A DNA stretch of 64,000 bases, taken from NCBI GenBank assembly GCA_012520095.1, contig JAAYOV010000027.1:1-64000 (forward strand), written 5' to 3'. The stretch's first letter is position 1. Each line of letters opens with the position of its first letter. This document shows positions 1-7,121 of the stretch, piece by piece. The translations under genes were made by a program, and so were the position numbers. The notes under the pieces were generated by a model that had not been told where the DNA came from, did not search any database, and was given only the letters and a program-made list of their open reading frames with translations. Source of the DNA: Tissierellia bacterium (lineage in GTDB: Bacteria > Bacillota > Clostridia > Peptostreptococcales > Acidaminobacteraceae).

Positions 1-969
1 ATTGATAAAATCGTTCTTCCTTCTGAAGAGGAGACGTTAGCACTAGAACCGCTCGATTTTGAAGAATTCCTTTGGGCTATGGGCGAGGAGAATTTGGCAA
101 CTCTGATTCGCAAGCAATTTGAAGAGCTTAAACCATTGCCAGAAGGTTTGCACAGACGTGCCTCAGGACTGTTGCGTGAATATATGCTGGTAGGTGGTAT
201 GCCAAAAGTTGTGGCAACGTATATTGATAAAAGGGATTTCTCGCTTGTCGATCAAGAAAAGAGGCAAATTCTTACCCTATATAGAAATGATGTTGCCAGA
301 TTTGCCAAAGGCTATGAGTTCAAGGTTGTATCCGTACTTGATAACATTCCGGGGCAATTGTCTAAGCGAGAAAAGAAATTTACACTGGCATCTTTAGACA
401 AAAATGCACGGATGAGAGATTATGAGGAATCTTTCTTCTGGCTTGCAGATGCTCGCATAAGTAATATCTGTTATGCATCTACTAATCCCATCATAGGACT
501 TTCATTAAATAAAGAGTACAGATCACTTAAGTCCTACATGGCAGACACAGGACTTCTTGTCACATTGGCTTTTGCGGATAAGAATGCCACTGACGAAACG
601 GTTTATCGCTCTATTTTAAGGGGAAATATTGGAATAAATGAAGGTATGCTAGTAGAAAATCTTGTAGCGCAAATGCTAGTTGCTAGTGGTCATAAGCTCT
701 TTTTCTACTCTCAATCGGGGCATAATGAGGGCGAAGAACGCATGGAAATTGATTTTCTAATTGCTCGTCCTTATGCCCATGCAGCCGGTAAGCCGCGAAT
801 TAGTCCCATCGAAGTGAAGTCTCCTCGCCAATATGGTACTACTTCCTTGGACAGGTTTAAGAATAAGTTTGGAAAGCGAATTGGAACACAATATGTCTTG
901 CACCCGAAACAGATGCACGTTGAAAATGACCGGATATATCTGCCCTTGTATATGGGCTGCTGTTTATAA
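1..969 (+). CDS. AAA-family ATPase with DUF4143 domain, C-terminal part (5' end outside window)
   Basis: The reading frame is already open at base 1 and ends at TAA 967-969, so the start and the nucleotide-binding half lie upstream. The visible 322 codons begin in the region after the AAA core (an 'L..LDFEEFLWA' motif typical of this family). They continue into a DUF4143-like C-terminal domain that ends with an 'EIDFLI...ISPIEVKS' nuclease-fold-like signature. Members are common, often multicopy, in anaerobes and their biological role is poorly defined. The ATG at 79 is internal to the domain and is not the real start. Downstream is a gene-free stretch with direct repeats. Family assignment is fairly sure; function is not. 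Confidence 0.8.
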   Translation: MDKIVLPSEEETLALEPLDFEEFLWAMGEENLATLIRKQFEELKPLPEGLHRRASGLLREYMLVGGMPKVVATYIDKRDFSLVDQEKRQILTLYRNDVARFAKGYEFKVVSVLDNIPGQLSKREKKFTLASLDKNARMRDYEESFFWLADARISNICYASTNPIIGLSLNKEYRSLKSYMADTGLLVTLAFADKNATDETVYRSILRGNIGINEGMLVENLVAQMLVASGHKLFFYSQSGHNEGEERMEIDFLIARPYAHAAGKPRISPIEVKSPRQYGTTSLDRFKNKFGKRIGTQYVLHPKQMHVENDRIYLPLYMGCCL

Positions 970-1019
970 GTTATATATCCGGAACACTCAGAATAATCTA
1001 TACTCCCTTTAGTATGGCG

Positions 1020-1095
1020 TGCACCCAAAACTGACGGATGCACCCAACTTCTAAAAATGCACTCAAAACCTAAAATTGCACCCAAATGCACCCAA
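1020..1095. repeat. Five phased direct copies of TGCACCCAA
   Basis: Copies start at about 1020, 1039, 1058, 1077 and 1087. The third reads TGCACTCAA; the others are exact. The first four are spaced exactly 19 bp apart and the last follows by 10 bp, about one helical turn. The intervening bases are not conserved. The block lies about 50 bp after the stop of the AAA/DUF4143 gene and about 125 bp before the promoter of the trpB T-box leader. It could be a set of protein-binding sites (iteron-like), a decayed mobile-element end, or the remnant of a repetitive coding end on the other strand. No function can be assigned. Confidence 0.7.
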
Positions 1096-1218
1096 GCAGA
1101 ACTTTCAAGTGGATTGTATTCGTTTTTCTGTATGATGCCAATCCGGAATGTAGTCACTGAAGCAATTGCTTGTATTGCTGACTGCGTTCTTTCATTTCCT
1201 GTTTGTTCTTATCCGGTA

Positions 1219-1247
1219 TTGACAACTGAGGGGCTTGGGATTAAACT
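1219..1247 (+). promoter_or_regulatory. Sigma-A-type promoter for the T-box/trpB transcript
   Basis: A perfect -35 TTGACA (1219-1224) is followed after 17 bp by TAAACT (1242-1247). Transcription would start near 1254, just upstream of the first T-box leader helix, which is the expected arrangement for a T-box-controlled gene. Confidence 0.75.
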
Positions 1248-1253
1248 TATAAG

Positions 1254-1557
1254 CAATTTAATAGTTAAACCGTTGAGGCGGAGATAACGGCAATGATGCC
1301 TTTACAGAGAGCCTGTGGTGCTGAGAGTCAGGTAAGAAACAAGTTGTCAAATGGACCGCTGAGGGTGCAGTCAAATGGTATGTACCAGAGTATTCTGCAA
1401 CGTGTTGGCATACGTCAGTTGCCGGGGATATGTTTGTATCCTGCTAAGCGCACAGGTCATGCTGTGAATCAAGGTGGCACCGCGGGTAGTGTCGTACGAA
1501 TCAGTACCTATTCGTCCTTGACAGAGTATATCTTTGTCAAGGGCGTTTAATTTTTTA
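1254..1557 (+). ncRNA. T-box leader, tRNA-Trp responsive
   Basis: All landmark elements of a T-box are present in order. An AGAGA-type 5' segment lies near 1304 and GGTGCTGAGAG at 1317-1327. The specifier region reads ATGGACC, placing TGG (Trp) at 1352-1354. The T-box core AAGGTGGCACCGCG is at 1471-1484, followed by a terminator helix. The antiterminator bulge reads TGGC, whose last base pairs with discriminator G73, the base used by bacterial tRNA-Trp. Specifier and bulge therefore agree. Uncharged tRNA-Trp would prevent termination and switch on the trpB gene downstream. The 5' and 3' limits are approximate. Confidence 0.93.
1513..1557 (+). terminator. T-box intrinsic terminator
   Basis: An 11-bp stem (1513-1523 with 1535-1545, one G-U pair) is followed by TTTAATTTTTT. 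It directly follows the T-box core, whose antiterminator would compete with it. Confidence 0.9.
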
Positions 1558-1615
1558 TTAAATATCTCCTTTGACAGAAGATAATTATTATTTTCAGGTT
1601 TAAGGAGGTTGGTCA

Positions 1616-1684
1616 ATGCTGATAAGAAAATGCTGGCGCATCGCGCGCCAAAATCATAATTCAAGTAATATATCCGTTATATGA
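1616..1684 (+). CDS. Putative 22-codon leader peptide between the T-box and trpB
   Basis: ATG 1616 is preceded by a strong AAGGAGG (1602-1608, 7-nt spacing) and runs 22 codons to TGA 1682-1684, ending 36 nt before trpB. The peptide has one Trp codon (1634-1636), and that codon begins a GC-rich 6-bp hairpin (TGGCGC with GCGCCA, 1634-1650). The SD is better than that of many genes in the window, which is the main evidence. No homologue is recognised and the sequence is too short for coding statistics. It could be a translational attenuator, a coupling peptide, or chance. Confidence 0.35.
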   Translation: MLIRKCWRIARQNHNSSNISVI

Positions 1685-1720
1685 TAAAGATGACTTTAAA
1701 ATTTTTTATTGGAGGAAAAA

Positions 1721-2941
1721 ATGAAATTTAAAGATATAGAATTCAACACTTACTACAAAAAATATCCCGATGCAAAAGGCTATTTTGGAAAATATGGGGG
1801 ATCCTATGTTTCACCTGAACTGCAGGTTGCTATGAATGAAATCGCCGATGCTTACCATACGATATGCAAATCCAGAAAGTTCATCAACGAACTTCGCAGA
1901 ATCCGCACGGAGTTTCAAGGTAGACCGACACCGATTTCACATCTTGAGAGACTTTCGGATAAAATCGGCACCGGCGTGCAGCTCTATGTCAAGCGTGAAG
2001 ATCTGAACCATACCGGTGCTCATAAACTGAATCACTGCATGGGTGAAGTTTTGCTGGCTAAATTTATGGGCAAAAAGAAGGTCATAGCGGAAACCGGCGC
2101 GGGACAGCACGGTGTTGCCCTTGCGACTGCTGCGGCGTATTTTGGACTGAAGTGCGACATTTATATGGGTGCGGTTGATATCCGAAAACAAGCTCCCAAC
2201 GTCGCAAGGATGAAAATTCTAGGTGCAAATGTAATTGAAGTTACAGAAGGTCTTGCAACACTGAAAGAGGCCGTTGATGCCGCTTTTATCGCATATAGAA
2301 ATGAATATAAAGATGCCATTTACTGCATCGGCTCTGTCATGGGGCCACATCCTTTCCCGTTGATGGTTCGAGATTTCCAGGCAGTTGTCGGAATTGAAGC
2401 CCGAGAACAGTTTGTCGGGATGACGGGAGAGCTTCCTGATGCGGTTGTCGCCTGTGTCGGAGGCGGGTCAAATGCCATAGGTATTTTCAGCGGTTTTTTA
2501 AATGATCCTGTCGACATTTATGGTGTTGAGCCTCTGGGAAGAGGTGCTGAGATGGGCGATCACGCAGCAAGCTTGACGTATGGTGAAGAGGGAATCATGC
2601 ATGGCTTTAACAGCATTATGCTCAAAGATGATCAGGGTCAACCTGCTCCTGTTTATTCGGTGGCATCCGGACTGGACTACCCCTCCAGCGGACCTGAGCA
2701 CGCATTCCTTCGCGACATAGGTCGAGTAAAGTATGATGTGATAGGGGACGAGGAGGCCATTGACGCTTTCTTCGAATTGTCCAGAATGGAAGGCATCATT
2801 CCGGCGCTCGAGAGTTCACATGCCGTTGCATACGCAATGAAACTTGCCAATACGATGGGCAAAGGTTCGATCCTTGTCAACCTATCCGGCAGAGGGGACA
2901 AGGACATGGACTATATCATTGAAAATTACGGGATCAGATAA
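1721..2941 (+). CDS. trpB: Tryptophan synthase beta chain, stand-alone
   Basis: This PLP enzyme condenses indole with L-serine to give tryptophan. At 406 residues it has the usual TrpB1 length. Visible signatures are the Schiff-base lysine in '[10 protein letters not shown]', the 'ETGAGQHG' motif, the phosphate-binding 'CVGGGSNA' and the C-terminal 'LSGRGDKD'. The ATG at 1721 is chosen because GGAGG (1711-1715) lies 5 nt upstream. No trpA or other trp gene adjoins it. It therefore probably salvages free indole, or works with a distant TrpA. Control is by the upstream tRNA-Trp T-box, so expression should rise when charged tRNA-Trp is scarce. Confidence 0.95.
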   Translation: MKFKDIEFNTYYKKYPDAKGYFGKYGGSYVSPELQVAMNEIADAYHTICKSRKFINELRRIRTEFQGRPTPISHLERLSDKIGTGVQLYVKREDLNHTGAHKLNHCMGEVLLAKFMGKKKVIAETGAGQHGVALATAAAYFGLKCDIYMGAVDIRKQAPNVARMKILGANVIEVTEGLATLKEAVDAAFIAYRNEYKDAIYCIGSVMGPHPFPLMVRDFQAVVGIEAREQFVGMTGELPDAVVACVGGGSNAIGIFSGFLNDPVDIYGVEPLGRGAEMGDHAASLTYGEEGIMHGFNSIMLKDDQGQPAPVYSVASGLDYPSSGPEHAFLRDIGRVKYDVIGDEEAIDAFFELSRMEGIIPALESSHAVAYAMKLANTMGKGSILVNLSGRGDKDMDYIIENYGIR

Positions 2942-2966
2942 AAATTTGTGCCTTAAACTGAACAAG

Positions 2967-3011
2967 AATGCAGTTGTCAATACGATTAATGTATTGATAA
3001 CTGCATTTTAA
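2967..3011 (+). terminator. Terminator after trpB, possibly bidirectional
   Basis: A 17-bp hairpin (2967-2983 with 2991-3007, one G-U pair) follows trpB by 26 nt and is trailed by a short T-rich stretch. It sits between the convergent trpB and rqcH genes, so it may serve both strands, although the T-tracts are weak. Confidence 0.7.
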
Positions 3012-3061
3012 ATGCTTTATTACAAAAGAATGAGGGAAGCGTGGGGTGGAGGGTGAATGTG

Positions 3062-4675
3062 TCAACCTTTCTCATAGATCAAGATTTCCGAGGCTTTGAC
3101 ATCGGTCAAGATGGAGCGTTGATTGGTGTAATACACGTTTCCCAAGTTTGCGCCTCGGTTTTTTTTGACATACTTTAGCTGGGTATAGTCGACTTGAACG
3201 CGCGCTTGGTGATCGCGTGAAAAATAAGCTGCCAATTTAGCTCCGAAAAGAAGCTGATCCGAATTTGTGTCTTCTTCGCTTTGTAACAGGACGACATGAG
3301 ACCCGGGTATGTCTTTTGCGTGAAACCAAAGAAAGCTTCTGTCCTTGGTTCGGAATGTGATCTCATTATTTTGAGATGCGTTTTTTCCCACCAAATAGAT
3401 AGCGCCAAGATATTCAAAACGCCTAGGCTTTGAAATGGAGACAGAAGGCTTGCTGTCGGTCTTTGGCAGATATCCTTCATGGATTAATTCCTGTTCAATG
3501 AGACGAAGGTCAGAATAATCTGTTGAAAGAGACAGATCGAATCGAAGTTGCTCGAGACGCTTGTATTCCTGTTGGCTATTTTCAAGCTGTTCCTCGATCA
3601 TACTTTTTGCTCTTTTTGCTTTCTCGTATCTTTTATAATACTGCTGGGCGTTTTGAGATACGTTAAATTTATCATTTAATTCAATGGCACGCATCTCGCC
3701 GCTATAATAGTCATAGACTTCGACTTGATTGGCTCTCTTGGGGAGTAAGTGCAGCGAGGAAAGCAATATGTCGCCTATCTGCTTCAGCGAATCGGCATCC
3801 ATTGCCTGATCGAGTTCCCTTCGTTGCTTCTGGAGCTTTCTTTCCACTCGCTCAATTCTGGTATGGATGATTTGCTCAAACCTTCTTTTATGGGAGAGAG
3901 AATGCTCTTGTCTTGAACGAGTCTGATAATAGGACAGGATCAGAGAAGAGACGGTGGGAAAACTGACAAAGGATAGGGTGGGATTTTCAAAACGATGAAA
4001 ATCGTATGGGTTCCCATTTGGATCCAGATACAATGAAAATCGGTTTTGTCTGATCAGCCAGTTGGAAATTTCGCTGAGATTGAGAGCTTTTATTTCATCC
4101 GGAAGCAGACGCATCAGTTTCGGAGTAAAACCGGAGGCTTCTTTATAGTTTGTCGAGGCAAGAGAAGAGCTTAGAGGATCTTCTTTTCCTGTTTCCAAAT
4201 CTTGATACGTCTTGCCTATACGTATGATATGCTGAGTCTCGCTTAAATGAGGAGTATATTTTAGAGCTTGGATGATCCGGTCGTTTTCATCGGTCAGGAT
4301 CATATTCGAATGTCTTCCCATCAGCTCGATGATGAGTTTTAGGATTCTCTTGTCGAATGTGGGAGTCGATGCAAGAAAGGAAAGCTCCATTACACGATCA
4401 AAGGCTCTCTGTTTTATAGAAATGAGCTTTGCGTTTTGAAGATTTCTTCGCAAATATATAGAAAATGGAGTAGGGGAATCGGTTTCTTTTACTTCGTCTC
4501 CTGCCAGAGCGGCAAAGCAGCGCGACGGGTCTAGATGAAGAAGAAGCTGGCGGTCTTTACGAAAGCGCAGTATATAGCTCATTGGCCCGGGTGATAGGAC
4601 ACGTTGAAGTCGATACGATAAAAGATTGTGATTCAGTTCTTCAATTAAGCTGTTGAGGATAAAGGTATCAAACAT
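3062..4675 (-). CDS. rqcH: NFACT-family ribosome quality control factor RqcH
   Basis: RqcH (Rqc2/NEMF homologue, formerly annotated as fibronectin-binding FbpA) binds stalled 50S-peptidyl-tRNA complexes and recruits tRNA-Ala to add C-terminal alanine tails that mark nascent chains for degradation. The 537 residues show the order expected: an NFACT-N domain with an 'AFDRV' DR motif near residue 110, a helical coiled-coil middle (about 270-400), and an NFACT-R domain with 'SFLWFHAKDIPGSHVVL'. The start ATG has a CAGGTGA SD-like sequence. It is a single gene, divergent from apbE and convergent with trpB. Confidence 0.9.
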   Translation of the reverse strand: MFDTFILNSLIEELNHNLLSYRLQRVLSPGPMSYILRFRKDRQLLLHLDPSRCFAALAGDEVKETDSPTPFSIYLRRNLQNAKLISIKQRAFDRVMELSFLASTPTFDKRILKLIIELMGRHSNMILTDENDRIIQALKYTPHLSETQHIIRIGKTYQDLETGKEDPLSSSLASTNYKEASGFTPKLMRLLPDEIKALNLSEISNWLIRQNRFSLYLDPNGNPYDFHRFENPTLSFVSFPTVSSLILSYYQTRSRQEHSLSHKRRFEQIIHTRIERVERKLQKQRRELDQAMDADSLKQIGDILLSSLHLLPKRANQVEVYDYYSGEMRAIELNDKFNVSQNAQQYYKRYEKAKRAKSMIEEQLENSQQEYKRLEQLRFDLSLSTDYSDLRLIEQELIHEGYLPKTDSKPSVSISKPRRFEYLGAIYLVGKNASQNNEITFRTKDRSFLWFHAKDIPGSHVVLLQSEEDTNSDQLLFGAKLAAYFSRDHQARVQVDYTQLKYVKKNRGANLGNVYYTNQRSILTDVKASEILIYEKG

Positions 4676-4715
4676 GATTCACCTGACTATGATTATTATT
4701 CTTTCGAGCACCATC

Positions 4716-4744
4716 ATCATATCTCATGGATTCCATGCTCGCAA
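4716..4744 (-). promoter_or_regulatory. Promoter for rqcH
   Basis: Read on the minus strand: TTGCGA (4744-4739), 17-bp spacer, TATGAT (4721-4716), about 40 bp upstream of the rqcH start codon. Confidence 0.5.
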
Positions 4745-4815
4745 ATGAAATGAGAAAAGGAGTTCATACCCATCGTCATTTCTGCCATTTGACAAATAAG
4801 ATCATATAGGAAAAC

Positions 4816-4844
4816 TTGAACATCGAAAACAATCATTCTATAAT
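4816..4844 (+). promoter_or_regulatory. Promoter for the apbE operon
   Basis: TTGAAC (4816-4821), 17-bp spacer, consensus TATAAT (4839-4844); the apbE ATG follows about 40 bp later. Confidence 0.7.
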
Positions 4845-4883
4845 GAGGGGGCTTTAACAACAGCAAACATTAATGGAGTAATT

Positions 4884-5894
4884 ATGGGCAAACGCATTTT
4901 CTCTATTCTGATCCTTACTAGCTTTCTGCTTGTTTCATGTGTCGATTCGCACAGATCTATGAAGGAAGTTGTCTTTGTGATGGATACCATCGTCACATTG
5001 GATGTTCGAGATCATGCCAACGAAAAACTTTTGAAAAAAATGACAGACCGATTGATGGAAATAGACAGTCTGATGAGTTTTAGCAAGGAAGAATCCGATA
5101 TTTATCAAGTTAATCATGCCAAAGGCGAGAGCGTATTGGTCGATTCCTCAACTTATTATGTCGTGAAAAAAGCAGTCGAGTACACGCAAATGTCAGGCGG
5201 GTGTTTTGATCCTTCTATTGGCCGGCTTGTGGCGCTGTGGGGTATCGGATCGGATGATGAGCACGTGCCTTCTATTAAAGAGATAGAGGAGGTCGTTGAA
5301 ACAATCGGCTTAGATAAAATATCATTGTCGGAGCCTAATTCCATTTCATTGATGGATGGCACGATGATCGATGTCGGAGCCATTGCAAAGGGCTTTGCCG
5401 CAGATGAGATGATTCGCATTGCCAAGGAAGCGGGAGTAGAGAGCGCCATCTTTAATCTGGGGGGAAACATCAGTGTTTTAGGAAGCAAGGGTTCGGATTC
5501 GTTTCGCATCGGAATACGAAACCCGTTTTCTGAAAGTGACGAGTATTTCGGCATCGTCGAAGTAACAGACACTTCTGTTGTCACAAGCGGAAACTATGAA
5601 AGATATTTTATCGACGAGTCGGGCGTCAAGTATCATCATATTTTAGATCCCTTTAGCGGCTATCCGGCAGACAATGAGTTGTCGGGAGTAACCGTCATAT
5701 GTTCGAGCTCCATAAAGGCCGATGCCTTTTCGACAGCCCTTTATGTGATGGGACTGGAAAAAGGATTGGCTTTTATTGAGCAAATGGATGATATGGAGGC
5801 GATCTTTGTCACAAATAGTCGGGATGTCTATCTTAGTACCGGACTGCAAACTTCTTTTCTTTTGTGCGATGACTCCTTTCGGATACCTGAATGA
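4884..5894 (+). CDS. apbE: FAD:protein FMN transferase ApbE, lipoprotein
   Basis: ApbE cuts FAD and attaches FMN covalently to a Thr/Ser of extracytosolic flavoproteins. The 336-residue product starts with a lipoprotein signal (hydrophobic run, then lipobox 'LVSC' with Cys near 19), so it acts on the outer face of the membrane. Family motifs include 'VDVGAIAKGFAAD' (metal/FAD site), 'NLGGNI' and 'VTSGNYERY'. GGAG lies 5 nt before ATG 4884. It overlaps by 4 nt a NusG-II-domain membrane gene, followed by a Gx-transporter gene. That grouping points to a membrane redox role. No obvious flavinylated substrate gene is in the window. Confidence 0.93.
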   Translation: MGKRIFSILILTSFLLVSCVDSHRSMKEVVFVMDTIVTLDVRDHANEKLLKKMTDRLMEIDSLMSFSKEESDIYQVNHAKGESVLVDSSTYYVVKKAVEYTQMSGGCFDPSIGRLVALWGIGSDDEHVPSIKEIEEVVETIGLDKISLSEPNSISLMDGTMIDVGAIAKGFAADEMIRIAKEAGVESAIFNLGGNISVLGSKGSDSFRIGIRNPFSESDEYFGIVEVTDTSVVTSGNYERYFIDESGVKYHHILDPFSGYPADNELSGVTVICSSSIKADAFSTALYVMGLEKGLAFIEQMDDMEAIFVTNSRDVYLSTGLQTSFLLCDDSFRIPE

Positions 5895-6265
5895 ATATGA
5901 TGAAACGAGGCGATTATATTTTAATTATCTTCCTTCTTCTTTTTGCAGGTGTGTTGTTTTTGCATAATATGAACAATATTCAAGAAAAAGGTACGATGGT
6001 GGAGATACGCTTTGCCGATGAAGATCCTATCTATGTTTCGATAGATCAAAATACGACGCTGGACTTGTCGCACGGCGATTTGGTCAATATTTTGTGCATA
6101 GAAGATGAAAAAGTCTATATGCTTGAATCGAACTGCCGCGATCAGCTGTGTGTTCGACGAGGTGAGATTTCCCTGGAAGGCGAAAGCATCGTCTGCCTTC
6201 CTCATCGCATCTCAATTGTCATTTTAGGGACGGATAAGGGGGATATCGATGCCCTCAGCCAATAA
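5891..6265 (+). CDS. NusG domain II-containing membrane protein (EetA-like)
   Basis: A 124-residue protein with one N-terminal membrane segment (about 8-24) and a following extracytosolic NusG-II-like beta domain. The typical cysteine-bearing end is visible: 'CRDQLCVRRGEIS' then 'SIVCLPHRISI'. Such proteins recur beside Gx-transporter and ApbE genes in Bacillota; the pair resembles the EetA/EetB proteins of flavin-based extracellular electron transfer loci. That functional link is inferred from family and neighbourhood. ATG 5891 overlaps the apbE stop (ATGA). ATG 5897 or 5900 are alternative starts, and no SD decides between them. Confidence 0.8.
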   Translation: MNMMKRGDYILIIFLLLFAGVLFLHNMNNIQEKGTMVEIRFADEDPIYVSIDQNTTLDLSHGDLVNILCIEDEKVYMLESNCRDQLCVRRGEISLEGESIVCLPHRISIVILGTDKGDIDALSQ

Positions 6266-6767
6266 TATTCAGCGATTTACACGATTGAGCTTGTTTGTCA
6301 CTATGGCTTTGGTGCTCAGTTATATGGAGAGATTTCTTCCGATTCTTCCTGCTTTTCCCGGAATAAAGCTTGGATTGGCAAATATTATCACGTTTATCGT
6401 ACTTATCATGTATAGTTGGAAAGACGCTTTTTTCGTTCTGATAGCGCGTGTGACGCTGTTGAGTTTTTTTTCAGCCAGCGGCATTAGCTTCCTTTATAGT
6501 ATGAGTGGCGGTTTGATGAGTCTGATGGCAATGACTTTCGCTCTGAAATATCTGGGAAATACGTTTAGCCTGATTGGAATCAGCGTCATCGGAGCTTTTA
6601 TGCATAATACGGCCCAAATGCTTGTACTTGCCGCCGTTTTACGAAGTTTTTTTATTCCGCTTTCCTATTATCCGATTTTAGTTCTCTCTGCCGTTCTGAC
6701 AGGGATTTTGACCGGATATATCGTAGCGAATCTTCACCGACATTTAGAAAAACTGGGTCAGTCATAA
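6249..6767 (+). CDS. Gx transporter family membrane protein (EetB-like; 'heptaprenyl diphosphate synthase component I')
   Basis: A 172-residue, strongly hydrophobic protein with about five membrane helices and the family's 'PAFPGIKLGLANI' segment near residue 35. Databases often label the family heptaprenyl diphosphate synthase subunit I, but its fold resembles ECF-type substrate-binding membrane components. The start ATG has an AAGGGGG SD and lies 17 nt inside the preceding gene. In company with ApbE and a NusG-II protein it matches the EetB position of extracellular electron transfer modules. The transported or bound ligand is unknown. Confidence 0.8.
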   Translation: MPSANNIQRFTRLSLFVTMALVLSYMERFLPILPAFPGIKLGLANIITFIVLIMYSWKDAFFVLIARVTLLSFFSASGISFLYSMSGGLMSLMAMTFALKYLGNTFSLIGISVIGAFMHNTAQMLVLAAVLRSFFIPLSYYPILVLSAVLTGILTGYIVANLHRHLEKLGQS

Positions 6768-6782
6768 AATGATCATCAGTAA

Positions 6783-6815
6783 GAAATGAGCCCCATGTAT
6801 ATCGGAGCTCATTTC
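6783..6815. terminator. Hairpin between convergent operons
   Basis: GAAATGAGC (6783-6791) pairs perfectly with GCTCATTTC (6807-6815). It lies between the convergent Gx-transporter gene and the CC/Se-motif gene. Neither side has a long T-tract, so termination strength is uncertain. Confidence 0.5.
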
Positions 6816-6821
6816 AAATGT

Positions 6822-7121
6822 TTACAACTGTTTCAGTTTTCCCGCTTCGAGACCTTTTTTTGCCAAAAGACCTTTTTTCTTGTAGATATGAAGTCGATTT
6901 TGCTCGAATTGTACCGTTCGGAATACGTACACATCGTATCCGTCTACCTCATATTTTTCAAAATGATGAGGATTGTGCGGTGGACCGAGTTTTACGTCGG
7001 TCTCGGTGATGACGATGCATCCCCCGAACATTTCGATATCGACTGTCACTGCCTTCGCACCGTGTTCTTCTAAATAAGTCTTGGCAGAGTCATCGATGTC
7101 AATTCGCAGTTGCTTATGCAC
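6822..7121 (-). CDS. CC/Se motif family-like small protein
   Basis: About 99 residues. The middle 'FGGCIVITETDVKLGPP' and the following 'KYEVDGYDVYVF' resemble the CC/Se-motif (seleno)protein family of anaerobes, whose members carry a Cys-Cys or Sec-containing redox motif. Here only one cysteine of that motif is seen. The GTG at 7121 is preferred because it overlaps the cstA stop, giving translational coupling. A TTG at 7148 would add nine residues. Neither has a good SD. It is the last gene of the minus-strand unit with cstA. Function unknown; a redox or metal role is inferred from the family. Confidence 0.55.
   Translation of the reverse strand: MHKQLRIDIDDSAKTYLEEHGAKAVTVDIEMFGGCIVITETDVKLGPPHNPHHFEKYEVDGYDVYVFRTVQFEQNRLHIYKKKGLLAKKGLEAGKLKQL

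Noticed and set aside
771-1157. A 128-codon minus-strand frame across the end of the first gene and the TGCACCCAA repeats
   Set aside because: Half of it is antisense to the well-supported ATPase gene, it has no clear SD, and its repeated residues come from the DNA repeat. It is not supported as a gene.
1293-1664. Open frames on both strands within the T-box region
   Set aside because: The sequence is explained by T-box RNA structure; the frames lack ribosome-binding sites and known motifs.
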